From positions 1 through 64,000 of the forward strand of contig JAKISG010000010.1 in assembly GCA_021648755.1 (NCBI GenBank): a stretch of 64,000 nucleotides of DNA, in the 5' to 3' direction. Below the pieces are notes generated by a model. That model did no database searches and was not told the origin of the DNA. It saw only the letters and a list, made by a program, of their open reading frames with translations. Shown here in pieces: positions 52,334 to 62,789 of the stretch (positions are counted from its first letter, which is position 1; each line of letters opens with the position of its first letter). This DNA is from Flavobacteriaceae bacterium. Lineage in GTDB: Bacteria > Bacteroidota > Bacteroidia > Flavobacteriales > Flavobacteriaceae. A program made the translations under genes and the position numbers.

Positions 52334-52867
52334 ATGAAGAATAATAAAGAGTATGTTATACTTTTTAAAGGACTAAAAATAGGGATCCATCAATTTGAAT
52401 ATAAAATAAATAAAAAGTTCTTTGATTCCTTTACATACAGTGACTTTATTGATACAAATGTAAAAGTTCATTTAGAGTTAATAAAAAAAAACACATTATT
52501 AGAACTGTTTTTTAAACTTGAAGGAACAGTTCGTGTTAATTGTGATGTTTCTGGTGAAGAATATAATCAACCTATATTTGGCAAACTTAATATAATAGTT
52601 AAATATGGAAAAAAGTATAATAATGATGATGAGGTAATATTAATACTACCATACGGTGAATTTGAATTAGACGTAGCGCAATATATTTATGAAATTATCA
52701 TACTATCTACACCATCTAAACGGGTACATCCAGGAGTTATAGATAAAACATTAAAATCTGATATCCTAGACAAACTAGAAGAATTTAAGAGTACAAAAAA
52801 TAAAAAAGAAAAAACAGACCCTAGATGGGATCAGTTAAAAAAACTATTAACAGGTAAAAATATATAG
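52334..52867 (+). CDS. yceD: YceD (DUF177) protein, ribosomal RNA accumulation
   Basis: A 177-residue DUF177 protein; the family is linked to accumulation of 23S rRNA in bacteria and plants. It has the family core GTVRVNCDVSGEEYNQPI (with a single zinc-type Cys) and the C-terminal DPRWDQLKKLL motif. rpmF starts 2 bp after it, the classic yceD-rpmF pair. ATG 52334 is preferred to a TTG eight codons upstream, which lies within the promoter box. Confidence 0.88.
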   Translation: MKNNKEYVILFKGLKIGIHQFEYKINKKFFDSFTYSDFIDTNVKVHLELIKKNTLLELFFKLEGTVRVNCDVSGEEYNQPIFGKLNIIVKYGKKYNNDDEVILILPYGEFELDVAQYIYEIIILSTPSKRVHPGVIDKTLKSDILDKLEEFKSTKNKKEKTDPRWDQLKKLLTGKNI

Positions 52868-52869
52868 AA

Positions 52870-53073
52870 ATGGCACATCCTAAAAGAAAAATATCTAAAC
52901 AAAGAAGAGATAAAAGAAGAACGCACTATAAGGCAGTACCTTCTCAAATTGCTATTGACCCAACGACAGGTGAGGCACATTTATCGCATAGAGCTCATTG
53001 GTTTGAAGGTAAACTTTATTATCGCGGTCAAGTTGTAATTGATGCTGATTCTGAAGAAGAAAACATCGCATAA
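52870..53073 (+). CDS. rpmF: 50S ribosomal protein L32
   Basis: A 67-residue basic protein, HPKRKISKQRRDKRRTHYKA at its N-terminus. It lacks the zinc-binding cysteines of some L32 forms, as do other Bacteroidota. Starts right after yceD. Confidence 0.96.
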   Translation: MAHPKRKISKQRRDKRRTHYKAVPSQIAIDPTTGEAHLSHRAHWFEGKLYYRGQVVIDADSEEENIA

Positions 53074-53524
53074 TAAAAGAATCGTAGAAAAATAATTGCT
53101 TTTAATTTTTTTAGATATTCCCTAGATATTCAAATAAAAAATAGTAGAAGCAAATCAAAATACTAAAGGTATGTGATTAAAAATAGTTGGTAGTTTTCTC
53201 CAATAATATTTTTTATATTTCACGAATTAATCCGAAAAGGGTATAGAGCTATCTTTATACAGTAAGAAAAAGGATTGATTTAGTTTAATTAATTACATAA
53301 ATCTGTTGTTACTTTAAAATTAGGAAGAATTAATAAAACGATGCCTAACAAAAAACGTAATTGCAATTTTTGTAATATATTACAAATATACTTACGCATA
53401 TTAAAATCAGACTGCCAGTAATATGATGAAACCTAAATTGAATAAAAATAGAATTTTTCTGATTTTAATTTCGACCTTATGGCAAGTAAAATTTTAAATA
53501 AAAACTAGAAATAAGCTAAATGTG
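53074..53524. other. 451-bp intergenic region after rpmF
   Basis: AT-rich sequence between rpmF and the convergent FabH-like gene. The only open frame seen is a 26-codon one at 53341 without coding character. I see no hairpin terminator, RNA gene or repeat of note. Confidence 0.5.
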
Positions 53525-54586
53525 TTAATACTGATAAACAATAGCATTAATATTCATACCAGCACCAACAGAAGCTAAAATAATAGCATCGCCTTTATTA
53601 ATTTGATGATTTTCTAATTTGCCTTTTAAAATTAAATCTAGTAAAGTAGGAACTGTTGCAACCGAACTATTGCCTAATTTATGAATACTCATTGGCATAA
53701 TATCTTTAGGCATTTCTTGATTGTAAAGATCATAAAAGCGTTTAATTATTGCTTCATCCATTTTTTCATTGGCTTGGTGAATTAATATTTTTTTTATGTT
53801 TTCTATTTGCAGACCACTTTTATTAAGTGCAATTTTCATTGCATTTGGTACATTAATAAGTGCAAATTCATAAATTTTTCTTCCATGCATTTTTATAAAA
53901 CTAATATTTTCATCAATTTCAGGATTATACGATTTTCCGAAGTAAAGATAATAGGCTTCCTTTAGAGCAAATGTTTGTGTTGCATGACTTAGAATACCAA
54001 CATTATTATTAGTGTTAATTTCTAAAATACAAGCACCTGCACCATCAGCATAAATCATAGAATCACGATCGTATTTATCTACGACTCTAGATAAAGTTTC
54101 AGAACCAATAACTAAACACTTTTTTGCCATACCTGACTTTATAAAAGCATTGGCTTGTATAACACCTTCAATCCAACCAGGACACCCAAATACAATATCA
54201 TAAGCAACACAATTAGGATTTTTAATACCTAAATTATGCTTCACTCTAGAAGCAATACTTGGTAGAAAATCAGATTGATCTTGGTTATAATTAATATTTC
54301 CGAAATTTTGACCTAAAATTATATAATCAATTTCTTCAATATTAATGTTTGCCTGTTCTATTGCTTTTTTTGCAGCAAATGTTGCCATATCACTATTTTT
54401 CATTTCAGGTTTTAAATACCTTCTTTCTTCAATACCAGTAATGGCTTTAAATTTTTTAATAATGACTTCATTTGAATTTGGAATTTTAGAAAAATTTTCA
54501 TTGTAAAATTCACTATTTAAAAAATTTGTATTTTTTTTTATTAAGTCTGGAATAAAGCTTCCAGTTCCTGTAATAATTGGTTGCAT
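53525..54586 (-). CDS. 3-oxoacyl-ACP synthase III family protein (FabH-like)
   Basis: A 353-residue thiolase-fold enzyme. The catalytic triad is Cys in FGCPGWIEGVIQ, His in ILIHQANEKMDEAII and Asn in HKLGNSSVATVP. Substrate may be acetyl-CoA (fatty acid initiation) or another starter; the N-terminus is longer than E. coli FabH, so it may be one of the FabH-like paralogues used for branched starters or specialised lipids. It is apart from the main fatty acid genes. Symbol withheld because of this uncertainty. Confidence 0.85.
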   Translation of the reverse strand: MQPIITGTGSFIPDLIKKNTNFLNSEFYNENFSKIPNSNEVIIKKFKAITGIEERRYLKPEMKNSDMATFAAKKAIEQANINIEEIDYIILGQNFGNINYNQDQSDFLPSIASRVKHNLGIKNPNCVAYDIVFGCPGWIEGVIQANAFIKSGMAKKCLVIGSETLSRVVDKYDRDSMIYADGAGACILEINTNNNVGILSHATQTFALKEAYYLYFGKSYNPEIDENISFIKMHGRKIYEFALINVPNAMKIALNKSGLQIENIKKILIHQANEKMDEAIIKRFYDLYNQEMPKDIMPMSIHKLGNSSVATVPTLLDLILKGKLENHQINKGDAIILASVGAGMNINAIVYQY

Positions 54587-54832
54587 AGGTTAGTTTTTAA
54601 AGTTCTACCGTTGTTTTTTTAGCTCATGATGTTCATTTTTTACCACCAGATATTTTAATTTTCTATGATAAACGCCTTAAATAAATATTTAGTAAAAAAA
54701 TAACTCCTGCTGATGCAGAAATAATATTTGGATTTACATTACATATTAAATTTTAGAGTTATTTAGATTAACGAAAGTAGTAATAAATTAATATAAAACC
54801 TATTTTTAGCAAAAAAAGATGTTACAGATAAT

Positions 54833-55210
54833 TTATAGTTGTGAAATTTTTAACTGCATTACTGTAGCAATAGATAAAGCTCTAGTTTTTGCTGCATGTG
54901 CTAATTCACCTTTAAAATTTTCATCTATTGCGTTATTAAAATGATTTAACCAAATTTTAAAATGTCTTGGTAAAAAAGGTTTTTTTAAATGTAATAATAG
55001 GTGTGGTTGCATAGCATTACGTTTATACGCACCAGAATAGAAAAGCATATTATCCCAAAAATCAACTAGAACTTGTAAATGTTCTTCTAACTCATCTTTT
55101 TTAACTATTTCATCAAAAAAATGCTTTATACCCTTGTCTATTAATAGTTTTTTATAAAATTCAGAAACTAATAAGTATAAATCAACTCTATTTTCAATTT
55201 CTTTAATCAT
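54833..55210 (-). CDS. Group 3 truncated haemoglobin
   Basis: A 125-residue globin (YLLVSEFYKKLLIDKGIKHFF, LLVDFWDNMLFYSGAYKRNAMQPHLLLH, LPRHFKIWLNHFNNAIDENF). These are the group 3 helix motifs, with the proximal His probably in the LH stretch after PHLL. Such proteins bind O2 or NO. It is 9 bp after cdd and probably in the porU-porV-cdd operon. Confidence 0.88.
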   Translation of the reverse strand: MIKEIENRVDLYLLVSEFYKKLLIDKGIKHFFDEIVKKDELEEHLQVLVDFWDNMLFYSGAYKRNAMQPHLLLHLKKPFLPRHFKIWLNHFNNAIDENFKGELAHAAKTRALSIATVMQLKISQL

Positions 55211-55218
55211 ATTAATTT

Positions 55219-55704
55219 TTAAAGAAATGTTTTATCAAACCCAAGTGGAAGTAAATTTTTTAAGGAAGGAGATTCAATTATTTTACCGGTTTCTCCCATA
55301 AACAGAAGTGTAATGTCTTTAGTTTGTTTTATTTCATATTCGGCTATTACCTGTCTGCAAGAGCCACAAGGAGCAACAGGTTGATTAACTTTTTGATTAT
55401 TTGATTTTGCAGAAATAACTATTTTTAAAATATCAATATTTGGATATTTTGAAGCAGCATAATATAATGCTACTCTTTCTGCGCATAAACCTGAAGGATA
55501 AGCAGCATTTTCTTGATTGCTACCTGTAATTACTTTTCCGTTGGCTAATAAAACAACTGTGCCAACTAAAAAATTGGAGTAAGGAGCATATGCTGTATCT
55601 CTTATATTAATTGCTTTTTTAAATAAAATAATATCTCCCTTAGATAATTCACTCAAATCATTATAAACTGTAAAAGAAGTTGTAACGTTTATTTTTTTCA
55701 TCAA
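55219..55704 (-). CDS. cdd: Cytidine deaminase
   Basis: A 161-residue zinc enzyme that deaminates cytidine to uridine. Motifs: NAAYPSGLCAERVALYYAAS (Cys and Glu) and PVAPCGSCRQVIAEY (two more zinc Cys). Placed directly after porV; the porV-cdd order is familiar in Flavobacteriaceae. Confidence 0.95.
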   Translation of the reverse strand: MMKKINVTTSFTVYNDLSELSKGDIILFKKAINIRDTAYAPYSNFLVGTVVLLANGKVITGSNQENAAYPSGLCAERVALYYAASKYPNIDILKIVISAKSNNQKVNQPVAPCGSCRQVIAEYEIKQTKDITLLFMGETGKIIESPSLKNLLPLGFDKTFL

Positions 55705-55733
55705 AAATTACCTAAGGTATAAATTTTTTTTAT

Positions 55734-56879
55734 TTAAAATTCTTCAAAGAGGTCTCCAAAATCAAAGGAAATCGAAAAACGTAATGTATTTTCTAATGGA
55801 TTATTAACATCTGAGGAATTCAATAAGTAAGAAACGTCAATTTTACTAGATTTAAATTTAAAGCCAGCACCAAGAGTAAAAAACCTTCTTGCACCTTTAG
55901 TTTCGCTTTCATTAAAATAACCTAATCTAAAAGCAAAAGTTTTATCATATTCATACTCTGCACCCAAAGACCAAGTAAACTCTTCTAATTCTTCGCTAAA
56001 TCCGTCTGGAGCATCTCCAAACGATTGAAATATACCTGTGAAGAAATCTACATCATTGTCTTTACCTTCTAAAATACCATCACCATCAATATCTCTTTGT
56101 GGTGTTGGTACTAATAATTTAGTAAATTCAATACTAGATTTAATAGTACTAAGATCGTCTAAAATAAAATCAAATCCACCGCCTAAACGCATATTTGTTG
56201 GTATAAAACTTTGTCGCCCACCTACTGTTAACTCAACTTTAGGTCCTATATTTGCAATACTCATACCTGCTCTCCAACGACCATTAAAATCACCATAATT
56301 TAATTCTTCTGATTGGTAATATGCACCTAAATCAACTGCAAAAGTATTTATAGTTTGTAAATCAGAGTCATCTATTACTCTTATGGATAAATCAGAGCGT
56401 AAATAACGCATAGTTACAGCCATAGAGATACCGTCATTTAATTTTAGAGCATAAGAGACGTCAAAAGATAAATCATTTGGGTTTTCAGAACCAGTTGCTA
56501 GTCCTGTATTATCGGTTAGTTCAATAGTGCCTAGTGAGAAATAAGTTAAACTAGCAGCCCAAGCACTACGCTCGTTTAATTTATTTGTAAAAGTAACATT
56601 TCCTAAAAAAACATCATTAGTTAAATTTCTTAACCAAGGTGTATAATTAACACCAACTGTAAATTGAGATTCTCCAAAAGCAAGTTTTGCAGCATTGTGA
56701 TGTTGTGAATACGCATCTGGTGATGTGGCAACACCCATATCACCGAGACCTCCTGATCTAGCATCTGGTGAAATTAATTCAAAAGGAATTGCTGTTGTTA
56801 GTGTACTAACTTGTGCTGTAATATTATTTTGAACTAGTAAAATAATAGCAAATAATACTTTATAAAATATTTTTTTCAT
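55734..56879 (-). CDS. porV: Type IX secretion system outer-membrane protein PorV
   Basis: A 381-residue outer-membrane barrel. Signal peptide ends at NITAQVS, followed by TAIPFELISPDARSGGLGDMGVATSPDAYSQHHNAAKLAF, the PorV/LptO N-terminal motif. Beta strands end in SISFDFGDLFEEF. PorV moves cargo from the Sov translocon to the PorU sortase. Directly downstream of porU (66 bp), as in Flavobacterium. Confidence 0.93.
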   Translation of the reverse strand: MKKIFYKVLFAIILLVQNNITAQVSTLTTAIPFELISPDARSGGLGDMGVATSPDAYSQHHNAAKLAFGESQFTVGVNYTPWLRNLTNDVFLGNVTFTNKLNERSAWAASLTYFSLGTIELTDNTGLATGSENPNDLSFDVSYALKLNDGISMAVTMRYLRSDLSIRVIDDSDLQTINTFAVDLGAYYQSEELNYGDFNGRWRAGMSIANIGPKVELTVGGRQSFIPTNMRLGGGFDFILDDLSTIKSSIEFTKLLVPTPQRDIDGDGILEGKDNDVDFFTGIFQSFGDAPDGFSEELEEFTWSLGAEYEYDKTFAFRLGYFNESETKGARRFFTLGAGFKFKSSKIDVSYLLNSSDVNNPLENTLRFSISFDFGDLFEEF

Positions 56880-56945
56880 TTATAAGGGTTTTTTCTATTT
56901 ATGATATTCATTTATTTTTCTATTAAGGTTACAAAGTTAAAAAAA

Positions 56946-59900
56946 TTATTGTAGTATGACTAATTTTTCAAATTTTTCTGACTGTAGTCCGTTTGAAAGA
57001 ACTTTTACATTTAATTTATAGATATAGACACCTTTGCCTATTTTATTACCAAAATCATCTAGACCATTCCAAACAATAGATCTAGAGTGTGTGCCATTGT
57101 TTAGTACAGTCTGGTTTAAGGTCTTAATTAATCTGCCTGAAACTGTAAAAATTTGCACCTGTGCTTCTAAGGTTTCACTAGGTTTGTTATGATTAAACCA
57201 AAACTCAGTATAATTTATAAATGGGTTAGGATAATTTAAAACATTGTCTAGAACTAAATCATTATCACTAACAACCACAAAGTTTAACGTTGCTTCTGAT
57301 GAATTATTGTACGTGTCCCAAGATTTAAATGTAATGGTATGTAAGCCTACTTCTAAATTTCTAAAGGGAAATTTTACTTTACCTTTTCTAAAGTCATTTA
57401 ATTCAGTTTCATAAAAATCATTCATAATAATAGGATTTGTTGCATCACCATCTAAAATTGCAATAATATCATGATCTACTGCTGTTAATGAGGTGTTTAT
57501 ACCAGATTCATCTTCTAAAACAGCTAAAAATAAAGGGGATTCATTGGTGTTACCTCCATCTACAAATGATTCATCATTCATAAATAATTTTATGGTTGGT
57601 CCGATAGTATCTTCTGGAGCATCTTCATTTATACCACCAATAATAATAGACGTATTATAGCCTGATTTATCTATGATTTGGTTGTCAGAATAAAAACTAA
57701 GTTTAGCATTTCCGTATGCAATCCTAATATCTCTTGGCGCAATAAAATCAAATTTCCATTCGCCATTAATTACAGAAGCTCTACCATTAAATATTTTACT
57801 TTCTCTGCTATCAAATACCATTGTATTTGGGCTACCAGTATAATTATCGTTATTTAATGTTTCTCTGTCTGTTGATTTGTCATAAATAGTTACAAAAAGT
57901 TCCCCGTTAAAATCTGGAATTAAATGGTTGTTATTATCGGTTATAATTCCTTTAAAATAAACATGAGATAATGCTTTTATAGTGTCTAACTGTTGATCTA
58001 TAGGTGTATCGTTCATTTCGGTAATCCTTACACTTGGCTTTGCAATAGGTAATTTCATTGCAGGGTCTCCAAAAAAGTAAATAAAAAACCGTTGTCTAAA
58101 ATCAGTATTTTGATTTTTAGTTTTCATTAAACTCTCCGCAATTGTTAAATTATCGTTAGTATCAAATTCTAATAAATTATTAATTAAACCAACATTAAAC
58201 CTTCCACCAGAATTGATATACACAGCGCGAGTTGTTGTTAACATATTTACAGAACCACCATTTGCATTTGAAAATAAGAATTCACCTGCAGTATTTCTAT
58301 TTGGATTATCTAATCTTGAAAATTCACAAGTAACCGTTATAAAGAGAGGTAATGTTTCTTTATTATGCCAGTTTTGTACTTGTGGTACATCTAAAATACG
58401 TTCGCTTGCCCAGCCATTCTCACCACCATGTCCAAAATAATTTAGAATAAGAGAACCTCTCTCAATGGCATTAGTTATAGCCTCTTTTACGGTAGGGTAC
58501 CGTTCACCACCCGCATTAATCTCTTGCACAAATGCATCTGCATATATTTTCGTTATATTATAAACAGGCTTATTATCTTTAATATTATCTGCTATTAACT
58601 CTGTATTTTCTTGTAAGTCAAAATTATAACTCTCGTTATCTAAATCATCGGCGACTAAAGAAATATGACTTCTCCATTTACCAAATGCTTCTTTTTGATA
58701 ATAAGATAATGTTCTATCGATTGCAGATTTTGCTTCTATACTATTTTTAACAGGCATTCTCCCTGTTGCAACATCTTTCATATCATTTATTAAATTTGCA
58801 TTTCTAGAAAAAAAACCTTCATTATCATCCATCATACCAAAAAAATCGTCGGTTACAAATGATTCGGCTAAATCAAGACTATTAACCGACTGAAATGCAA
58901 CTATATCTATAGGGCCATTATTTTCTTCAATATTTTTAAAATCAAAAGAAGTATCACCAAACAACAATACATACTTTATTCTTTTTTCTGTTGTCGAAGC
59001 GTTTAGGTATAAATGCCTTATAAAATCTCTAATTGCAGTCACATCTTTTGCTCCTGAACTAAATTCATTATAAATTTTTTCAGGATTAAGAATCAAAGTA
59101 GTAAAACCAGAATTTTGTTTGTGATAATCTGCTAATCGTTGTGCTTCACTTCTCAACTCATCAGTTGTTATAATTAAATAATCAATATCTTTAATAGCAT
59201 GTAGATTCTGATTTTCAACGAGCCTATTTTGAATTATTTCAGGCTCGTAATAATCATTTTCATTTAAAATAAGATACTCATTTAAAATACCTCCAGATGT
59301 TTTAAAACTAAAATCATTTCCTGTAGATTGGTTGCTTACTTGACTTACATTTATTTTGTCAGTTACATTCCAAATTTGAAAAATATTGGAACTATTTTGA
59401 ATTTGATATGCAACAACACCTGTTTGGCTTGCTGCCTGATAGTTTCTAAAAGAAAATTGTTTGTCTCTAGCAATTAAATTTTTAACACCATTAACCTCAA
59501 TATAATCTAAATAAGCTCTAGTTGACGGGTTATTATTACTATCATAGACAACTTCAATATTTAAAGATTCATTTGTTGCAGTAAAATTAGCATTTCCAGT
59601 ATTTGTCTTACCAACCTGAGTGCTTGGATTTGGGTTAGAGATAAAATAACTAAAAAGATTTTGACCTTCTATATTTAATGTAAAATTACAACTAGCAGTA
59701 GCGCCGCTTTTCATTTTAATATTAATAGGTTTAGTAAGGTCTAAATCTGTAAAATTAAAAGTAAAAACTTGGGTATTTTCTATCTGAAAACTTTCGCCAT
59801 AAAATTCTTGTCCAAAACTATCAAAGTTAAGTACATCTTTTTCGTGCAACATCGTATCATTAAAAGTAGTAACAGTTAAATCAGGTGTAGTATTGATACT

Positions 59901-60785
59901 GGCTTGTGTTTGAATCCTTTTGCCTAAATCATCTGCAACAGTAATATAATAATAAGCTTTATCACTATAAATATTAGTTTGATGTGTTGCTAAATTGTTA
60001 TTTATATCATGTTTCCAAATATCTGGACCTTGCGCATAAAATAAAATATAATCATTACTATCAAAACTCCCATCCTCTTCACCACTAAAATAAATAGCAT
60101 TTTCTTGAATATCATCATACCTAAAATCACTATTTAATTCATTTAGCATAGCGCCACCGTTGCCGTAAATTTTAATATTTTTAGGGTTAACACCAGTATT
60201 TAAACCTAAACTCCTAATAAAAGAACGGCTTAACTTATAAACACCAGTTGTATCAACTGCAAATTTATACCAATTACCAAAAGAAAAAGGAGAGTCATGA
60301 ACGGTAGAAAATGATTTTGTTTTTGTTTTTGGAGTTAATTGATATTCTATTTCAAAAGATTCTATTTTTTTAAGAATACCATCTGACAATAGTAAAGGTG
60401 TGATATTTAATACTGCAAAAGACTCATTTCTTGTGTTTTTTATTTCAAAACTACTTTTTAATTTGGTAGGAAAATGTTGCTGACTTTCTTTATGAAATGT
60501 TTTTTTTGAAGCCGTTTTGTACACTATATTTTTAACTTTAAAAGACATCACTTTTAAATTACTATTTACTTTCCAAGAACTGCTATAAGTAGGTAAAAAA
60601 TAATGATCAAAAGAACCACCTTCTACTGTTGGTATGATAGTCGAAGTGTTACTTTTAGTAGAAATTACAGCAAATTCAGTTTTATCTTTCCAATGTAATT
60701 GAAAACTTTTTGATTTTTTTTGCCCGTAATTATTTAATACAATTAATCCTATTAATATAAAGGATAGATAAATTTTGTTTTGCAT
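56946..60785 (-). CDS. porU: Type IX secretion sortase PorU
   Basis: A 1279-residue surface sortase of the gingipain-like C25 family. It has a signal peptide (to LNNYGQ), a long beta-rich N-terminal domain, the C25 catalytic region with His in NYFGHGGENGWASERILD and Cys in FITVTCEFSRLDNP, and a C-terminal Ig-like/FlgD-type domain (LNYPNPFINYTEFWF, SGRLIKTLNQ, GKGVYIYKL). PorU cuts the sorting domain from cargo and joins it to A-LPS. Divergent from gldJ. Confidence 0.93.
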   Translation of the reverse strand: MQNKIYLSFILIGLIVLNNYGQKKSKSFQLHWKDKTEFAVISTKSNTSTIIPTVEGGSFDHYFLPTYSSSWKVNSNLKVMSFKVKNIVYKTASKKTFHKESQQHFPTKLKSSFEIKNTRNESFAVLNITPLLLSDGILKKIESFEIEYQLTPKTKTKSFSTVHDSPFSFGNWYKFAVDTTGVYKLSRSFIRSLGLNTGVNPKNIKIYGNGGAMLNELNSDFRYDDIQENAIYFSGEEDGSFDSNDYILFYAQGPDIWKHDINNNLATHQTNIYSDKAYYYITVADDLGKRIQTQASINTTPDLTVTTFNDTMLHEKDVLNFDSFGQEFYGESFQIENTQVFTFNFTDLDLTKPINIKMKSGATASCNFTLNIEGQNLFSYFISNPNPSTQVGKTNTGNANFTATNESLNIEVVYDSNNNPSTRAYLDYIEVNGVKNLIARDKQFSFRNYQAASQTGVVAYQIQNSSNIFQIWNVTDKINVSQVSNQSTGNDFSFKTSGGILNEYLILNENDYYEPEIIQNRLVENQNLHAIKDIDYLIITTDELRSEAQRLADYHKQNSGFTTLILNPEKIYNEFSSGAKDVTAIRDFIRHLYLNASTTEKRIKYVLLFGDTSFDFKNIEENNGPIDIVAFQSVNSLDLAESFVTDDFFGMMDDNEGFFSRNANLINDMKDVATGRMPVKNSIEAKSAIDRTLSYYQKEAFGKWRSHISLVADDLDNESYNFDLQENTELIADNIKDNKPVYNITKIYADAFVQEINAGGERYPTVKEAITNAIERGSLILNYFGHGGENGWASERILDVPQVQNWHNKETLPLFITVTCEFSRLDNPNRNTAGEFLFSNANGGSVNMLTTTRAVYINSGGRFNVGLINNLLEFDTNDNLTIAESLMKTKNQNTDFRQRFFIYFFGDPAMKLPIAKPSVRITEMNDTPIDQQLDTIKALSHVYFKGIITDNNNHLIPDFNGELFVTIYDKSTDRETLNNDNYTGSPNTMVFDSRESKIFNGRASVINGEWKFDFIAPRDIRIAYGNAKLSFYSDNQIIDKSGYNTSIIIGGINEDAPEDTIGPTIKLFMNDESFVDGGNTNESPLFLAVLEDESGINTSLTAVDHDIIAILDGDATNPIIMNDFYETELNDFRKGKVKFPFRNLEVGLHTITFKSWDTYNNSSEATLNFVVVSDNDLVLDNVLNYPNPFINYTEFWFNHNKPSETLEAQVQIFTVSGRLIKTLNQTVLNNGTHSRSIVWNGLDDFGNKIGKGVYIYKLNVKVLSNGLQSEKFEKLVILQ

Positions 60786-60974
60786 ACTTTAAATAAACGT
60801 ATTTTTAATTTGATTATTTTATTTTTTATGTAAAATTATAATAAAGAATAAATACAAACGTTATTTAGCAACGATATTTAAGGTTGTTGTAAATTTAATA
60901 TATAAATTACTTGTGTGAAAACATTATTATTGTAAATTGCGACACTTTTTAGAATATATAAAATAAAAAAAAGT

Positions 60975-62693
60975 ATGATAAATATGAAATTAAACAAGGG
61001 TATAAAATTTTTATTTTTGACGTTAATAATTATTTCATTAGCGAACTGTGGGGGTAAAAATAGAGGCACATCAAATTTAACGGGTTGGAAATTTAGTGAT
61101 TATGATGGTGGAGCAGGTGCCAATTACAAAGGGCAAACAACACCTCTAGGAATGGTGCTTATAGAAGGTGGCGCTTTTACAATGGGGCATGTTCAAGATG
61201 ATGTAATGTTTGACTGGAATACGACACCTGTTAAAATGCAAGTACGCTCATTTTATATAGATGAAGCGGAAGTAACAAACAGAGAGTATAGATTATTTTT
61301 ACAATGGATGGAACAAACCTACCCACCAAACAATGATAATTATAGAAACATCTACACTTCGGTTTTGCCAGACACTTTGGTTTGGCGTAATACTTTAGGT
61401 GATGCAGAATTGTTGACAGAAACTTATTTACGCCACCCTTCTTATAACCAATATCCAGTTGTAGGTGTTTCTTGGGTGCAAGCAGTAGAATATTGTAAGT
61501 GGAGAACCAATATGGTTAATGAAAAAATATTGATGGATAAAGGTATTTTAAATCCGTTACACGAAATAGATAGTTTAAAAATAGAAGGTAAAAATCGTTT
61601 TGACACAGATGTTTATTTGTCTGACCCAAACTTATTATTTGATGGTGATTCTACTATTTATAAAAGAGGACTGCCAGATTTAAAAGCAAAATCGAAAGGA
61701 TCAAGAGGTAGAGGAAGTAGAGGTTCAAGGTCAAGAGGTAGTCGAGGGTCAAAAGGAGGATTTACAGGTAGACATGTAAAAGTTGCTGATGGTATTTTAA
61801 CCCAAAAATTTAGACTACCTTCTGAAGTTGAATGGGAATTTGCAGCAAAAGCTTTAGTAGAAAATAGAGAGTATAATACTTTACAAGGAAGAAAAAAATT
61901 CTCTTGGAATGGTAAATACACCAGAAGTAAATCAAAAAGAACTAAAGGTGATCAGCAAGCAAACTTTAAATACGGTAAAGGGAACTATAGTGGTTTACCA
62001 GGTTGGAGTGATGACGGTGCCGATATTACAAATGCTATAAAATCATACAAACCAAACGCTCTTGGATTATATGATATGACTGGTAATGTGGCAGAATGGG
62101 TTTCAGACGTATATAGACCAATAGTTGACAATGACGCTAATGACTTTAATTATTATAGAGGTAACTCTTATGAAAAAAAATTAATTGATGAAAATGGTAA
62201 AGTTGTAGTTGTTGATTATAATTCTGTACAATATGATACTTTAGATAATGGTACCATTAAAGCAAAATTTTTACCAGGAAGTTTGAAATATATTCCGATT
62301 ACAAAGTCAGATGCTTTTATGAGAGATAACTATGAGAAATCTTATAATGTAGATAGTAAAGATGGTGATATACAATCAACTAAAAAATTCTATATAGACG
62401 AAGAAGAATTAGAAACAAAACCTAGAATGTATAATTCGCCTAAAATACCTAGAGAAATAGGAGAAAGTGGTTATAGAAGACAAGAATACGATAAAAAAAT
62501 TAGAACTACTTTGATTAGTGATAAGACTAGAGTGTATAAAGGAGGCTCTTGGAAAGATAGATCTTATTGGTTAGACCCTTCTCAACGAAGATATTTACCA
62601 CAATATATGGCTACTAACTATATTGGCTTTAGATGCGCAACAGATAGATTAGGACCAATGACTAATACTAAAAGAAAAGCTTATCATAAATAA
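60975..62693 (+). CDS. gldJ: Gliding motility lipoprotein GldJ
   Basis: A 572-residue lipoprotein with lipobox LANC and a formylglycine-generating-enzyme-like (SUMF1/FGE-sulfatase) fold: LIEGGAFTMGHVQDDV, FYIDEAEVTNREYRLFLQW, WVQAVEYCKW, FRLPSEVEWEFAAKA, LYDMTGNVAEWVSDVY and the end KGGSWKDRSYW plus YIGFRCA. GldJ is needed for gliding and stabilises GldK and other core proteins. Residues about 239-262 carry a Gly-Ser-Arg-rich insert. ATG at 60975 or 60984 both give a good signal. Confidence 0.93.
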   Translation: MINMKLNKGIKFLFLTLIIISLANCGGKNRGTSNLTGWKFSDYDGGAGANYKGQTTPLGMVLIEGGAFTMGHVQDDVMFDWNTTPVKMQVRSFYIDEAEVTNREYRLFLQWMEQTYPPNNDNYRNIYTSVLPDTLVWRNTLGDAELLTETYLRHPSYNQYPVVGVSWVQAVEYCKWRTNMVNEKILMDKGILNPLHEIDSLKIEGKNRFDTDVYLSDPNLLFDGDSTIYKRGLPDLKAKSKGSRGRGSRGSRSRGSRGSKGGFTGRHVKVADGILTQKFRLPSEVEWEFAAKALVENREYNTLQGRKKFSWNGKYTRSKSKRTKGDQQANFKYGKGNYSGLPGWSDDGADITNAIKSYKPNALGLYDMTGNVAEWVSDVYRPIVDNDANDFNYYRGNSYEKKLIDENGKVVVVDYNSVQYDTLDNGTIKAKFLPGSLKYIPITKSDAFMRDNYEKSYNVDSKDGDIQSTKKFYIDEEELETKPRMYNSPKIPREIGESGYRRQEYDKKIRTTLISDKTRVYKGGSWKDRSYWLDPSQRRYLPQYMATNYIGFRCATDRLGPMTNTKRKAYHK

Positions 62694-62711
62694 GTAAATT
62701 GAAATATATGT

Positions 62712-62737
62712 AAAAATCCCGTTTTAACGGGATTTTT
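62712..62737 (+). terminator. Terminator between gldJ and murF
   Basis: aaaaatcccgtt (62712-62723) pairs with aacgggattttt (62726-62737), followed by T. A run of A precedes it, so it could work in both directions. It lies 19 bp past the gldJ stop. Confidence 0.75.
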
Positions 62738-62789
62738 TTATGGTCTATTTTTTTTTGTTAAATTTAGGATTTATCCCTATTTTTACAAC

